Of a stretch of 45,000 nt of DNA, positions 30,137 through 39,873 are shown one piece after another. Made by a program: the position numbers and the translations under genes. The notes beneath the pieces are model-generated. The model was not told where the DNA came from. It did not search any database and saw only the letters and a list, made by a program, of their open reading frames with translations. Source of the DNA: Aneurinibacillus soli (GTDB taxonomy: Bacteria; Bacillota; Bacilli; Aneurinibacillales; Aneurinibacillaceae); NCBI RefSeq assembly GCF_002355375.1, contig NZ_AP017312.1:180001-225000 (forward strand). Direction: 5' to 3'. Position 1 is the stretch's first letter. The number at the start of each line of letters is the position of its first letter.

Positions 30137-30142
30137 ATTATA
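30137..30142 (-). promoter_or_regulatory. Candidate -10 upstream of yacL
   Basis: A perfect TATAAT on the minus strand 30 bases before the yacL start. No good -35 at 16-18 bases, so this is tentative. The rest of the 181-base gap to carD holds only the carD terminator. Confidence 0.35.
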
Positions 30143-30246
30143 GTCATAACTAGCAAAGAAAAAACGGCTTAAATCAAAAACGACAAAAGAAGTCCTTGTT
30201 TGACAAATCACTCTGTTTATACGAAGCAGCTTTCGCAAAAGTTCCG

Positions 30247-30282
30247 AAAAAAAAACAAAAAGCTTCTCTTAGAGAAGCTTTT
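30247..30282 (-). terminator. Terminator of carD
   Basis: AAAAGCTTCTCT and its complement flank a one-base centre, so the real loop is 3-5 bases; the minus-strand side continues in a T-rich run (TTTTTGTTTTTTTTT). It starts six bases past the carD stop. Confidence 0.85.
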
Positions 30283-30287
30283 CCCCT

Positions 30288-30767
30288 CTAACTATTCATA
30301 ACCTGCTCAAGTAAAGTTGTCGCCTGTTCCTCATCAATGTTCTTGACAAGCACGAGTTCACTGAGCAAAATCTGCCGGGCATTATCCAGCATTTTGCGCT
30401 CGCCGGTCGAAAGTCCTTTCTCCCTGTCACGACGCATCAAATCCCGAACCACATCCGCCACTTCATAGATGTCGCCCGTACGCATCTTCTCCATGTTCTT
30501 GCGGAATCTGCGGTTCCAGTTCGTGGATACATCTATCTCGTCAGTTCGCAGAATCTGAAGAACATGCTCTAAAGCTGGCATGTCGATTACTTCACGAATA
30601 CCAAGATTCGATACCTTCTCCATCGGGATCATGACCTGCATATTCCCTACAGGCATCTTCATGATATAATACTGCTGCTTTTCTCCCAGGATTTCTTTCT
30701 CTTCAATGGCTTCAATAACACCTGCACCGTGCATCGGATAAACAATCTTGTCGCCAATTTGAAACAA
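30288..30767 (-). CDS. CarD-like RNA polymerase-binding transcription factor
   Basis: A 159-residue CarD/CdnL-family protein. The N-terminal RNA-polymerase-interacting domain (about 1-60, FQIGDKIVYPMHGAGVIEAI then KQQYYIMKMPVGN) is followed by a helical DNA-binding domain with RRFRKNMEKMRTGDIYEVADVVRDL. Family members stabilise the open promoter complex, notably at rRNA promoters. I place the start at the TTG at 30767, five bases after GGGGGTGG, where the family normally begins; the longer frame to 30827 would overlap the second promoter. It has two promoters of its own and a terminator, so it is a separate unit between yacL and pssA. Confidence 0.88.
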   Translation of the reverse strand: MFQIGDKIVYPMHGAGVIEAIEEKEILGEKQQYYIMKMPVGNMQVMIPMEKVSNLGIREVIDMPALEHVLQILRTDEIDVSTNWNRRFRKNMEKMRTGDIYEVADVVRDLMRRDREKGLSTGERKMLDNARQILLSELVLVKNIDEEQATTLLEQVMNS

Positions 30768-30798
30768 CAAATCCACCCCCAACAGAGTATCCACTTTC

Positions 30799-30827
30799 AA
30801 GGTATCACAGAAAGAATTTTTTGTCAA
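30799..30827 (-). promoter_or_regulatory. Downstream promoter of carD
   Basis: TTGACA (30827-30822), a 17-base spacer and TACCTT (30804-30799) with a TGA extended -10. Confidence 0.65.
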
Positions 30828-30839
30828 TTAAATTTCACT

Positions 30840-30869
30840 ATCATAACACATCAAAAAGAAAACTGTCAA
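30840..30869 (-). promoter_or_regulatory. Upstream promoter of carD
   Basis: TTGACA (30869-30864), an 18-base spacer and TATGAT (30845-30840), 42 bases upstream of the other promoter. Confidence 0.65.
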
Positions 30870-30891
30870 CCACAACTGTTCTGATGATATG

Positions 30892-30922
30892 AAAAAAAGA
30901 CCGGAAACATACCGATCTTTTT
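30892..30922 (-). terminator. Terminator of the ctsR-to-pssA operon
   Basis: AAAGATCGG pairs with CCGGTCTTT (one wobble) around a seven-base loop, followed by seven T on the minus strand. It lies 11 bases past the pssA stop. Confidence 0.75.
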
Positions 30923-30932
30923 ACTAATTTGT

Positions 30933-31661
30933 TCAAGAATGAAACATTTCTTCCTCTGATTCCTTATGGCGACGCTTACGTACCATGCGATCTATGCTTC
31001 TCTTCACACCATACAGTGCATAAAGCATAAGCGGAACGAAAATCACCATCGGGAACTGCTGTGGGAACTTCCAAGCTGTCAATACTACGACACCGATAAT
31101 AATCGGAGTAACCCAAAAAGCAGAACGTGGAATGCCTACTTTCTTGAAGTTTGGATATTTAATGTTGCTGATCATCAGATACGATAGACCAAACATGCTA
31201 AGTGCCAGGTAAACTGACGGAAACGCATTATGGTACAGCGCCATGGTCGCTAGCACACCGCCTGCTGCTGTAATGGGAAGTCCGATAAAATAGCCGGTAT
31301 TTCCACCTGTTGCTGAGTTAAAACGAGCAAGACGAAGTGCTCCACATGCCGGAAACAGCCCAGCCAGCACAATGCCTACCCATCCCATATCCTGCAAAAT
31401 CACTACATACATAATAAGCGCGGGTGCAACGCCAAATGTCACAATATCAGACAGTGAATCAAGTTCTTTGCCAAATTCGCTCTGCGCATTCAACATGCGT
31501 GCCAGGCGGCCATCCAGTCCATCGAACACCATCCCGACAATCACCATAATCGCCGCGTAGTTAATGTACTGAGGATCCCCTTGAAAAGCAAACAACATCG
31601 CCACAACGCCCAGAAACAAATTACCGATTGTAAACATATTCGGAATTGCCTTGGCTATCAT
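30933..31661 (-). CDS. pssA: CDP-diacylglycerol-serine O-phosphatidyltransferase
   Basis: A 242-residue membrane enzyme making phosphatidylserine, the precursor of phosphatidylethanolamine. The CDP-alcohol phosphotransferase motif D-x2-D-G-x2-A-R-x8-G-x3-D-x3-D is fully present at about residues 47-72 (DGLDGRLAR ... FGKELDSLSD). About seven hydrophobic helices follow, and the tail is strongly charged. The start at 31661 has AAGGAG upstream; an open frame extends 27 codons further without support. No decarboxylase gene (psd) is next to it, unlike Bacillus subtilis where pssA and psd are linked elsewhere. Here it trails disA by about 100 bases, probably in the same operon. Confidence 0.9.
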   Translation of the reverse strand: MIAKAIPNMFTIGNLFLGVVAMLFAFQGDPQYINYAAIMVIVGMVFDGLDGRLARMLNAQSEFGKELDSLSDIVTFGVAPALIMYVVILQDMGWVGIVLAGLFPACGALRLARFNSATGGNTGYFIGLPITAAGGVLATMALYHNAFPSVYLALSMFGLSYLMISNIKYPNFKKVGIPRSAFWVTPIIIGVVVLTAWKFPQQFPMVIFVPLMLYALYGVKRSIDRMVRKRRHKESEEEMFHS

Positions 31662-31762
31662 TTTGCTCCTTATACCTCCCCGGTCCGCACATATTACGGA
31701 CTCCCTCTCTCGGCTCAGGGATTTTTTGTAACCCCTGAACAATTATCTTATTGTATGATGCA

Positions 31763-32842
31763 CTAAATATGCCTGTCAATAAATACTTGCTCCTGAATCC
31801 GTTTGAGGCCTTCTTTAATGGCTCGTGCCCGTACCTCTCCAATGCCTTCAACTTCATCCAGTTCTTCGATCGTTGCCATCATAACCTGAGGCAGGCCAGC
31901 GAACTCTTCAATCAAGTTGGAGACAATGGATGCTGGCAGACGCGGAATCTTACTTAAGATGCGATAGCCACGTGGAAATACAGGCTCATCATGAAGATTA
32001 GGCACTGGCGAGTATCCGAGTACTTTCAGGACGTTAATCGGTTCAAGCAGATCATCCGCAGATAACTTGTGCAACTGATTGAGTACATCATCCGGGTCCA
32101 CCTCTTCTCCCAGGCGGCAATAATCTTTTATGAGTAAATAAGCATCATCTTCAATTTTCGACACAAGTTCTTCCATCTGCATGCTGATCAGACGGCCTTC
32201 TGTTCCTAATTCATTAATATATTTAAGAATTTCCGTTTTGATGCGCATCACCATCTCAATTCGCTGTACAACAAGCGCCACTTCGTGCAAGGTGACCAGT
32301 TCTTCAAACTCCAGCGCACCAAGATTCGTCAGTGCCTGATCAAGTACCGACTTATACTTTTCGAGCGTTTGAATGGCCTGATTTGCTTTGGTCAAGATAA
32401 CTCCAATGTCTTTAAGCGCGTACCGATACGGCCCACGGTATAGCGTAATAACATTACGGCGCTGCGAAATCGAGATTACCAGTTGTCCGGTCTGCCTTGC
32501 CACACGCTCTGCTGTACGATGGCGAGTTCCAGTCTCCGTAGACGGGATGGATGAATCTGGAATGAGCTGTGTATTTGCATACAGAATTTTTTTCACATCA
32601 TCACTTACAATAATAGCTCCATCCATTTTAGCCAGTTCATATAAATGCGACGATGTCAAATCACAGTTAATGGAGAATCCTCCGTCTACAATGTCCCGGA
32701 TGGCTGGTGTATGGCCAATTACAATAAGGGCTCCGGTTTTCGCTCGCAACACATTCTCTAACCCTTCTCGCAGCGGTGCTCCGGGAGAAACGAAGCGTAG
32801 AACTTCACTTATAAACTGTTCGCGTTTGTTTTCTGCTGCCAT
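31763..32842 (-). CDS. disA: Diadenylate cyclase DisA, DNA integrity scanning protein
   Basis: A 359-residue protein that makes cyclic di-AMP from two ATP and scans DNA for branched structures. The cyclase domain has DGA at 74-76 and RHR at 107-109; a helical linker follows, and the C-terminal helix-hairpin-helix domain contains [19 protein letters not shown] near 327-345. In Bacillus RadA binds DisA and controls its activity, and the genes are adjacent here too, with two bases between the radA stop and the disA start and the GGGAGG site overlapping the radA stop. Confidence 0.96.
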   Translation of the reverse strand: MAAENKREQFISEVLRFVSPGAPLREGLENVLRAKTGALIVIGHTPAIRDIVDGGFSINCDLTSSHLYELAKMDGAIIVSDDVKKILYANTQLIPDSSIPSTETGTRHRTAERVARQTGQLVISISQRRNVITLYRGPYRYALKDIGVILTKANQAIQTLEKYKSVLDQALTNLGALEFEELVTLHEVALVVQRIEMVMRIKTEILKYINELGTEGRLISMQMEELVSKIEDDAYLLIKDYCRLGEEVDPDDVLNQLHKLSADDLLEPINVLKVLGYSPVPNLHDEPVFPRGYRILSKIPRLPASIVSNLIEEFAGLPQVMMATIEELDEVEGIGEVRARAIKEGLKRIQEQVFIDRHI

Positions 32843-32844
32843 GC

Positions 32845-34224
32845 CTATCCTCCCAGTGTTTCCCGCAGTGCTTCCGATACGGTATGTACCCCGACAATTT
32901 CGATGCCTACAGGATACTCCCAGCCCGTGCTATTTTTCGCGGGAATGATTACACGTTTAAATCCTAGTTTTTGCGCTTCCTTCACCCGCTGTTCAATGCG
33001 AGAGACACCGCGCACTTCTCCGGTCAATCCTACTTCTCCGATCACTACATCATACGGGTTCGTCTGCTTGTCACGGAAACTAGATGCGAGACTAACTGCC
33101 ACAGCGAGGTCAATCGCTGGTTCATCAAGGCGCACGCCGCCCGCAACATTCACATAGGCATCCTGATTTTGAAGCAGAAGTCCTACACGCTTCTCCAGAA
33201 CGGCCATAATCATCGCAATACGATTGTGGTCAACTCCGGTAGCCATGCGGCGTGGAGTAGCAAAGCCGGTCGGTGTAACCAGCGCCTGCATCTCGACTAG
33301 AACCGGGCGCGTCCCTTCCATACTGGCAACAACGGTTGAACCTGCTACACCTAGCGAGCGCTCAGATAAAAACATTTCAGACGGGTTTGTTACTTCTGCT
33401 AATCCTTTTTCCGCCATCTCAAAAATACCGATCTCATTCGTCGATCCGAAGCGGTTTTTCACCGCGCGCAGAATACGGTATGTATTGTGACGCTCCCCTT
33501 CAAAATATAGAACAGAATCTACCATATGTTCTAAAAGACGCGGTCCGGCTATAGCTCCCTGCTTCGTAACGTGGCCGACGATCATGATCGCGATGTCTTT
33601 CGTTTTCGCCAGGCGCATCAGGTGAGCGGTGCACTCTCGCACCTGTGCCACACTGCCGGGCGCGGATGTAACATCTGGATGAAAAATGGTTTGAATGGAA
33701 TCCATAATGACGACAGCCGGGTTCAACTGGCTGATCTGCTGCTCCAGCAAAAACAGATCAGTCTCTGCCAATACATACAACTGTGAACTATTCGCGCCAA
33801 GCCTCTCTGCCCGCAGCTTGATCTGTTTGGCTGATTCTTCACCGGAGATATACAGCACCGTATGGCCATTGCCCGCTAACTCCTGTGACGTCTGCAGAAG
33901 AAGCGTCGATTTTCCGATCCCAGGATCTCCTCCTACAAGCACAAGTGACCCTGGTACGACACCGCCCCCCAATACCCGGTTCAGCTCACTCATGTTTGTA
34001 TCAAGGCGAGGTTCGTCCTCCCCAACGATAGTCGTAATGGAGACCATTTTAGATGAACCAGCTGAGAATCCACCATGACGAGCACCCACTGTCCCTGCTT
34101 TCGGCTTTTCTACTATTTCTTCCACCAGAGTGTTCCAACTGTTACAGCCCGGACATTTCCCCATCCATTTGGGCGACTCATATCCGCACTCTTGACATAC
34201 ATATTTCGATTTATATTTAGCCAT
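32845..34224 (-). CDS. radA: DNA repair protein RadA
   Basis: A 459-residue RecA-like ATPase that drives branch migration in recombination. The zinc finger has Cys10, Cys13, Cys24 and Cys27; Walker A is [10 protein letters not shown] at 98-107; the RadA signature KNRFG is at 256-260; and the C-terminal domain resembles a Lon protease domain without a clear active site. The length matches the Bacillus protein. It follows clpC by about 110 bases with a terminator between and is tightly coupled to disA. Confidence 0.96.
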   Translation of the reverse strand: MAKYKSKYVCQECGYESPKWMGKCPGCNSWNTLVEEIVEKPKAGTVGARHGGFSAGSSKMVSITTIVGEDEPRLDTNMSELNRVLGGGVVPGSLVLVGGDPGIGKSTLLLQTSQELAGNGHTVLYISGEESAKQIKLRAERLGANSSQLYVLAETDLFLLEQQISQLNPAVVIMDSIQTIFHPDVTSAPGSVAQVRECTAHLMRLAKTKDIAIMIVGHVTKQGAIAGPRLLEHMVDSVLYFEGERHNTYRILRAVKNRFGSTNEIGIFEMAEKGLAEVTNPSEMFLSERSLGVAGSTVVASMEGTRPVLVEMQALVTPTGFATPRRMATGVDHNRIAMIMAVLEKRVGLLLQNQDAYVNVAGGVRLDEPAIDLAVAVSLASSFRDKQTNPYDVVIGEVGLTGEVRGVSRIEQRVKEAQKLGFKRVIIPAKNSTGWEYPVGIEIVGVHTVSEALRETLGG

Positions 34225-34271
34225 TCCATTTCTCTTCTTTCTACCTCATAATTTCTCCTTCTCCATTGTGC

Positions 34272-34314
34272 AAAAAAAGCTCTCCTGAGTAAAGCATCGC
34301 TTTCCCAGGAGAGC
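34272..34314 (-). terminator. Terminator between clpC and radA
   Basis: GCTCTCCTG pairs with CAGGAGAGC around a stem with inner AAAGC/GCTTT pairing, followed by seven T on the minus strand. It would end most transcripts from the CtsR-controlled promoter, with read-through to radA-disA-pssA. Confidence 0.8.
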
Positions 34315-34334
34315 CTGATTTATTTCTCTATCAT

Positions 34335-36785
34335 CTAGTTCGATACCGATTCTCCGGCTTCCTGTGTGGTAAAGGTCAGATCATTGTCACACACATCGAT
34401 CTTCACAACACTACCTTTTTGAATGTTACCGGTAAGCAGCTCTTCTGAGAGTCGATCTTCAATATGACGCTGAATCGCACGACGTAGCGGACGCGCACCA
34501 AATGCCGGATCAAATCCTGCTTTCGCCAGAAAACTCTTCGCCTCATCTGTCAGAACAAAGTCAATATCTTGCTCGTTCAGTCGCTTACGAAGTGATTCGG
34601 TCATAAGCAGCGCAATCTCTGTAATGTGCGTCTCTTCCAGTGAGTGGAACACGATCAGCTCATCGATCCGGTTGATAAACTCTGGACGGAAACTACGCTT
34701 CAACTCACCAAGAACACGATCTTTCATATCCTCGTAGTTTTTCGAGCTATTCGGTGTCGTAAAGCCGAGCGATGAGTTCTTCTTAATCATATCGGCCCCG
34801 ACGTTCGATGTCATGATGATTACCGTATTGCGGAAGTCAACCGTACGTCCTTTCGAATCGGTCAGACGACCGTCTTCAAGCACTTGAAGCAAAATATTGA
34901 ACACTTCTGGGTGCGCTTTTTCGATCTCATCGAGCAACACAACGGAATATGGCTTGCGGCGAACTTTTTCTGTCAGCTGGCCGCCTTCATCAAAACCGAC
35001 ATATCCCGGAGGCGCACCTACGAGGCGAGAGGTAGAATGTTTCTCCATGTACTCGGACATGTCGATGCGGATAATCGAATCTTCCGCTCCAAAAAGCGCT
35101 TCTGCTAACGCACGGGCAAGTTCGGTCTTCCCAACACCTGTCGGTCCAAGGAAAATGAAGGAGCCGATTGGGCGCCTCGGATCTTTTAGACCGGCACGAG
35201 CACGGCGGATCGCACGGGAGATCGATTTCACTGCATCTTCCTGTCCAATTACGCGCTCATGCAGAATTTCTTCCATTTTGAGAAGACGCTCGGTTTCTTC
35301 TTCTTTCAGCTTCACAACTGGGATCCCCGTCCAGCTCGCTACGATAGAGGCGATATCTTCCGGTGTGACTTCTGAGTCCGTCTGGCCCTGTTTTTCCTGC
35401 CATTCATTCTTCGTACGATCTAATTCTTCACGCAGCTTCTGCTCTTTATCACGCATAGAAGCAGCTTTTTCGAATTCCTGACTTTGAACGGCTGCGTCTT
35501 TTTCCTTGCGAACTTCTTCGAGCTTTTGTTCAAGCTCTTTGAGATTCGGTGGGATGGTATACGATTGCAGACGAACTTTGGATGCCGCTTCGTCAATTAA
35601 ATCGATCGCTTTATCCGGCAGGAAACGATCAGAGATATAGCGGTCCGACAGCTGTACCGCCTGGCTGATCGCTTCATCAGTGATTTTTACACGATGATGT
35701 GCTTCATAGCGGTCACGCAGCCCGAACAAAATCTGTACCGCTTCTTCCGGTGATGGTTCATTCACTTGAATCGGTTGGAAGCGGCGTTCAAGCGCTGCAT
35801 CTTTCTCGATATATTTGCGATATTCATCAAGCGTAGTCGCACCGATGCACTGCAGTTCTCCACGGGCGAGTGATGGTTTCAGAATGTTGGAAGCGTCAAT
35901 CGCTCCTTCTGCTCCACCTGCTCCAATAAGTGTGTGCAACTCGTCAATAAAGAGGATGATATTACCTGCTTGGCGGATTTCATCCATGATCTTCTTGAGA
36001 CGGTCTTCAAACTCCCCGCGATATTTTGTACCGGCGACAACCGTTCCCATATCAAGCGTCATGACACGCTTATTGCGAAGAGTTTCTGGGATTTCGTTGT
36101 TAATAATGCGTTGTGCCAAACCTTCGGCAACGGCTGTTTTCCCAACACCAGGCTCTCCGATCAGAACCGGATTGTTCTTCGTCCGACGGCTTAGCACTTG
36201 AATAACGCGCTCGATTTCTTTGGCCCGACCGATTACTGGATCAAGTCCGCCATCGCGGGCAACCGCTGTCAGGTCACGCGCCAGGCCATCAAGCGTCGGT
36301 GTATTTACAGCCGCATTGCTTGATGCCTGCTGGTGCGAAGACATCGCTTCACTGCTTCCTAGCAGTTGAAGAACCTGCTGGCGCGCCTTGTTCAGGCTCA
36401 CTCCAAGGTTGTTCAGCACACGGGCTGCCACACCTTCTCCTTCACGAATCAGGCCAAGCAAAATATGCTCTGTACCTACATACGTATGGCCCAACTTACG
36501 CGCTTCATCCATCGAAAGCTCAATGACTTTCTTCGCGCGCGGTGTATAATTAATATTACTCGACTGTTCGCCGCCGCGCCCAATCAAGGACTCTACCTCG
36601 CCCTGAATTTTATCCAGACCAAGACCAAGTGCTTGCAACGCTTTTGCGGCAATGCCGTCTCCTTCACGAATCAGACCTAACAGAATGTGCTCAGTCCCGA
36701 TGTTTTTATGACCCAGGCGAACCGCTTCTTCTTGCGCGAGAGCAAGGACTTTTTGTGCTCTTTCTGTAAAACGACCAAACATCAT
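34335..36785 (-). CDS. clpC: AAA+ unfoldase ClpC
   Basis: An 816-residue class I Hsp100 chaperone that feeds proteins to ClpP. Order: two N-terminal repeats (about 5-145, each with [13 protein letters not shown]), the first AAA module with GEPGVGKT at 210-217, the coiled-coil M domain (about 410-465) with a UVR-like segment, and the second AAA module with GPTGVGKT at 547-554. The M domain accepts adaptors such as MecA and McsB. GGAGGTG precedes the start. It is the fourth gene of the ctsR operon. Confidence 0.97.
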   Translation of the reverse strand: MMFGRFTERAQKVLALAQEEAVRLGHKNIGTEHILLGLIREGDGIAAKALQALGLGLDKIQGEVESLIGRGGEQSSNINYTPRAKKVIELSMDEARKLGHTYVGTEHILLGLIREGEGVAARVLNNLGVSLNKARQQVLQLLGSSEAMSSHQQASSNAAVNTPTLDGLARDLTAVARDGGLDPVIGRAKEIERVIQVLSRRTKNNPVLIGEPGVGKTAVAEGLAQRIINNEIPETLRNKRVMTLDMGTVVAGTKYRGEFEDRLKKIMDEIRQAGNIILFIDELHTLIGAGGAEGAIDASNILKPSLARGELQCIGATTLDEYRKYIEKDAALERRFQPIQVNEPSPEEAVQILFGLRDRYEAHHRVKITDEAISQAVQLSDRYISDRFLPDKAIDLIDEAASKVRLQSYTIPPNLKELEQKLEEVRKEKDAAVQSQEFEKAASMRDKEQKLREELDRTKNEWQEKQGQTDSEVTPEDIASIVASWTGIPVVKLKEEETERLLKMEEILHERVIGQEDAVKSISRAIRRARAGLKDPRRPIGSFIFLGPTGVGKTELARALAEALFGAEDSIIRIDMSEYMEKHSTSRLVGAPPGYVGFDEGGQLTEKVRRKPYSVVLLDEIEKAHPEVFNILLQVLEDGRLTDSKGRTVDFRNTVIIMTSNVGADMIKKNSSLGFTTPNSSKNYEDMKDRVLGELKRSFRPEFINRIDELIVFHSLEETHITEIALLMTESLRKRLNEQDIDFVLTDEAKSFLAKAGFDPAFGARPLRRAIQRHIEDRLSEELLTGNIQKGSVVKIDVCDNDLTFTTQEAGESVSN

Positions 36786-36811
36786 ACACAGACACCTCCG
36801 TAGATTTCATA

Positions 36812-37879
36812 TTATTCCATTGCAGATTGCAAACGTTCACGTATTAAGCGGGCCCTGCGTTCATCCCGCGAATCTGAATCGAGCTGTTGGCCCACATGCT
36901 GCTGTAGAAAACCAGGCTGGACCATAACCGTCAGCTCATTCATCACTGAAAGCGGAATATTGCGGATAATTCCCAGGTCAATACCAAGCCGCACATCTGA
37001 GAGTTTCTCAGCTGCTTCGTCAGATTCAATAATCCGGGCATTGGTCAGAACCCCGTATGAGCGGCAGAGCTGGTCTTCTAAAAGAAGACGTCGATTCTGC
37101 ATCAAATACCTTCGAGCCGCACGCTCCTGTTCAATAATCTGATGGGCTACACTGGTCAAGTTCTCAATGATCTCTTCTTCGGACTGACCAAGCGTAATCT
37201 GGTTGGAAATCTGGAACAAGTTACCGGACGCATCGCTACCTTCCCCGTACAGCCCTCGCACAACCAGACCTACCTGTGCAATCGCGGACAGGATCCGGTT
37301 AATCTGATGAGTAAGCACAAGTCCAGGCAGATGCATCATGACAGATGCTCGGATGCCGGTTCCGACGTTTGTCGGGCAGCTCGTCAGGTAGCCCCGGCGC
37401 TCATCAAACGCAAAGTTCACGTGCTTCTCAAATATATCGTCCATCCGATCTGCAGCCTCCCATGCTTTCTGAAGCTGCAAACCTGAAAACAGGCATTGGA
37501 TTCTAAGATGGTCTTCCTCATTCACCATGATGCTGAATGCCTCGTTCTCGCTGAGAAGCACAGCGCCCCCGCGTGACTCGGCCATCAAATTCGGACTGAT
37601 CAAATGCTTCTCCATCAGCACACGCTTCTGCAGGCCGGTCAACTGATCCATTCGAATAAACTCGAATGGCCCCTGACGCTTACAATCTTCATCTTCCATT
37701 ACCTGTCTGACAGCAGCGGTAATCTGCTCCAGCTGGCTGTCAGTCGCGAGAATCGGAAACGGATACTCCTGTATATTGCGAGCCAGGCGAACACGACTGC
37801 TAATTGCAATATCGGCATCTTCACCTTCCCCATTCATCCACTCACTTACCGCATTTGTTATAAAGTTCTGGAAAGACAT
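36812..37879 (-). CDS. mcsB: Protein arginine kinase McsB
   Basis: A 355-residue kinase of the phosphagen-kinase fold that phosphorylates arginines and marks proteins for ClpCP. Visible signatures are SSRVRLARN at 27-35, the NEEDHLRIQ catalytic stretch at 120-128, SCPTNVGTGIRASV at 167-180 with Cys168 in the active site, and a C-terminal region with the DVRLGIDLGII stretch. It needs McsA as activator, whose gene lies 12 bases upstream. GGAGGG precedes the ATG. Confidence 0.96.
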   Translation of the reverse strand: MSFQNFITNAVSEWMNGEGEDADIAISSRVRLARNIQEYPFPILATDSQLEQITAAVRQVMEDEDCKRQGPFEFIRMDQLTGLQKRVLMEKHLISPNLMAESRGGAVLLSENEAFSIMVNEEDHLRIQCLFSGLQLQKAWEAADRMDDIFEKHVNFAFDERRGYLTSCPTNVGTGIRASVMMHLPGLVLTHQINRILSAIAQVGLVVRGLYGEGSDASGNLFQISNQITLGQSEEEIIENLTSVAHQIIEQERAARRYLMQNRRLLLEDQLCRSYGVLTNARIIESDEAAEKLSDVRLGIDLGIIRNIPLSVMNELTVMVQPGFLQQHVGQQLDSDSRDERRARLIRERLQSAME

Positions 37880-37891
37880 GCGATTTCCCTC

Positions 37892-38416
37892 CTACAAATG
37901 TGCGATTTGCTGCTCAAGTTCGCGTATTCGATCACGCAATTGTGCTGCTCTCTCGAATTCTTCCTGTTCAATGCACATTCGAAGTTCATATTTCAGTTGA
38001 TCGACTTCTTTTTTCAGTTTAATGGTACCGCCAGAACGCTCGGGAACTTTGCCACTGTGGCGGGTATTCCCATGCACCCGACGAAAAAGTGGATCGAGCC
38101 GCTCTGCGAATGCCTCATAGCAATCACTGCAGCCGAACCTTCCACTTTTACTAAACTGCGGATAAGTCATGCCGCATGTTTCACAGTGTAGTGACTTCTC
38201 TTGCTCGGTCTGCTGAAATGAAACCGCATTGCTTCCCTGTTGATTTAACAGACCGGAAAGTAAGTGATGAATCGAAAAATCATTCATTCCACCCGGGAAC
38301 ATATGACCCTTCTCCTGTGCGCACACTTCACAAATGTGAAGCTGCATTTTTTCACCATTGATAATTTGGGTGAAGTGAAGGGTTGCCGGCCGTTGATGAC
38401 ATTCCTGACAAATCAT
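37892..38416 (-). CDS. mcsA: McsA, zinc-binding activator of McsB
   Basis: A 174-residue protein with two CxxC-type zinc modules: MICQECHQRP with a partner ICEVC (residues about 1-32), and CETCGMTYPQF with GCSDCYEAF (about 72-102). The C-terminal UVR domain (about 133-168, LKYELRMCIEQEEFERAAQLRDRI) mediates contacts with McsB or ClpC. It activates the arginine kinase and modulates CtsR. GGAGG lies nine bases upstream of the ATG. It is the second gene of the ctsR-mcsA-mcsB-clpC operon. Confidence 0.95.
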   Translation of the reverse strand: MICQECHQRPATLHFTQIINGEKMQLHICEVCAQEKGHMFPGGMNDFSIHHLLSGLLNQQGSNAVSFQQTEQEKSLHCETCGMTYPQFSKSGRFGCSDCYEAFAERLDPLFRRVHGNTRHSGKVPERSGGTIKLKKEVDQLKYELRMCIEQEEFERAAQLRDRIRELEQQIAHL

Positions 38417-38444
38417 AGACGGCGTCCTCCTGACTGTATATATA

Positions 38445-38900
38445 TTATAGAAAAAGCGCAGTAAGCATGTTTTTCAAAAGATCCGCTCGTATGCGGTCCC
38501 TAAGCGGCACAGGGACCACTGTTAACACACGTCCGGTAGCCGCTTTCATCAAACGCATCTCTTTAAGCGTAATAATCCGTTCTTCCATAAGTCTCACGAT
38601 AATATTGTCGCAGGCAGCTGCTGTGATGCTTTCCCCAATGGTTTCAAGCAAAAGCTGATAAAAGAGCTGGTTATCCAAAATTTCAACTTTACGAATCCGG
38701 ATATATCCTCCGCCTCCCCGCTTACTTTCTACCATGTATCCTTTCTCGACGGTAAATCGAGTGCTGATCACGTAATTAATCTGGGATGGCACACACTGGA
38801 ACCTGTCAGCCAGCTCACCACGCTGGATCTCTACCGCACCATTGCCCTGCTGTAAAATCCGTTTCAAATGCTGTTCAATGATGTCGGATATGTTCCGCAT
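38445..38900 (-). CDS. ctsR: Class III heat-shock repressor CtsR
   Basis: A 151-residue dimeric repressor of clp genes. It opens MRNISDIIEQHLKRIL; the winged helix carries the helix-turn-helix RGELADRFQCVPSQINYVIS (about 27-46), and the thermosensing glycine-rich wing is intact as ESKRGGGGYIRI (about 58-69). The C-terminal part dimerises. AAGGAGGAGG lies upstream of the ATG. Its own promoter contains a perfect CtsR operator, so the operon is autoregulated. Confidence 0.97.
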   Translation of the reverse strand: MRNISDIIEQHLKRILQQGNGAVEIQRGELADRFQCVPSQINYVISTRFTVEKGYMVESKRGGGGYIRIRKVEILDNQLFYQLLLETIGESITAAACDNIIVRLMEERIITLKEMRLMKAATGRVLTVVPVPLRDRIRADLLKNMLTALFL

Positions 38901-38932
38901 GTCTGCACCTCCTCCTTATCGTTTTTATTGAC

Positions 38933-38981
38933 TTTGACTTTCTTTGACTTTAATTATAATCATGCCGATCCTAAAATGCAA
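38933..38981 (-). promoter_or_regulatory. ctsR promoter with CtsR operator
   Basis: TTGCAT (38981-38976), a 17-base spacer and TATAAT (38958-38953). Downstream, AGTCAAAGAAAGTCAAA (38949-38933) fits the CtsR heptad repeat exactly, and a further GTCAA follows at a six-base step. The site covers the expected transcription start. Confidence 0.93.
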
Positions 38982-39050
38982 GTGGTCCATACCTCTGTAT
39001 TCTCGACGGAAAATCACCTTTCTATTCTTGTATCCGGCTGATGTTATACA

Positions 39051-39087
39051 AAAAGAAAACGCCTCACCAGCCTGAGCCGTGGGCGTT
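39051..39087 (-). terminator. Terminator of the pst operon
   Basis: AACGCC pairs with GGCGTT around an 18-base interior with a short AC/GT extension, followed by TTCTTTTT on the minus strand. It lies 17 bases past the pstB stop. Confidence 0.7.
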
Positions 39088-39103
39088 CTGTTTGTCTTAT
39101 TCC

Positions 39104-39853
39104 TTACCCGAAGCGTCCCGAGATGTAATCTTCTGTGCGCTTATCCTGCGGGTTTGTAAAAATCGTTTCGGTTTCATCGTACTCAACCATATCACCTAGG
39201 AGGAAGAATGCCGTGCGATCAGACACGCGTGCCGCCTGTTGCATGTTGTGCGTTACGATCACAATGGTGTATTTCTTTTTCAGCTCATACAGCAGCTCTT
39301 CCACTTTCTGTGTCGAGATTGGATCAAGTGCCGATGTCGGTTCATCCATCAGAACCACTTCTGGTTCTACCGCTAGCGTGCGTGCAATACACAAACGCTG
39401 CTGCTGACCGCCAGAGAGTCCCATTGCATTTTTATTGAGACGGTCTTTTACTTCATCCCAGAGACCGGCCTGCTCGAGGCAGCGCTCTACAATCTCATCT
39501 ATCTTCTTTTTATCGCGGAAGCCATTGATACGCAATCCTGCAGCCACATTCTCATAAATTGACATGGTAGGGAATGGGTTCGGTTTCTGGAATACCATGC
39601 CGACCTGCTGACGTACGGTCACAGGATCACGGTCAGACGCATAAATATCCTGGCCTTCTAGCAGAATCTCTCCATCTACACGTGCGCCCTCGATCACTTC
39701 ATGCATCCGATTAATCGCACGCAAGAACGTCGACTTTCCACAGCCGGACGGTCCAATAAAAGCTGTTACTTTATTTTTTTCCAGCGTCATATTGATATTT
39801 TTAATGGCGTGAAAATCCCCATACCATAGGTTCAAGTTCTTTGCTTCGATCAT
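39104..39853 (-). CDS. pstB: Phosphate ABC transporter ATP-binding protein PstB
   Basis: A 249-residue ATPase that powers PstCA phosphate import. Walker [10 protein letters not shown] is at 34-42, the Q-loop FQKPNPFP at 88-95, the ABC signature LSGGQQQR at 146-153, and Walker [14 protein letters not shown] at 166-178. I place the start at 39853 ([12 protein letters not shown]), with GAGGTGGGAG upstream; the open frame above it overlaps pstA and reads nothing like an ABC protein. It is the last gene of pstSCAB. Confidence 0.97.
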   Translation of the reverse strand: MIEAKNLNLWYGDFHAIKNINMTLEKNKVTAFIGPSGCGKSTFLRAINRMHEVIEGARVDGEILLEGQDIYASDRDPVTVRQQVGMVFQKPNPFPTMSIYENVAAGLRINGFRDKKKIDEIVERCLEQAGLWDEVKDRLNKNAMGLSGGQQQRLCIARTLAVEPEVVLMDEPTSALDPISTQKVEELLYELKKKYTIVIVTHNMQQAARVSDRTAFFLLGDMVEYDETETIFTNPQDKRTEDYISGRFG

Positions 39854-39873
39854 TGCGCTCCCACCTCGGTTTT

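Noticed and set aside
30143-30246. Riboswitch in the carD-yacL gap
   Set aside because: Apart from the carD terminator and a -10, I saw no conserved riboswitch core or long stem.
31683-31738. Two small hairpins between disA and pssA as a terminator
   Set aside because: GTCCG/CGGAC and TCAGGG/CCCTGA stems have no U-run on the transcribed side, so read-through into pssA is more likely.
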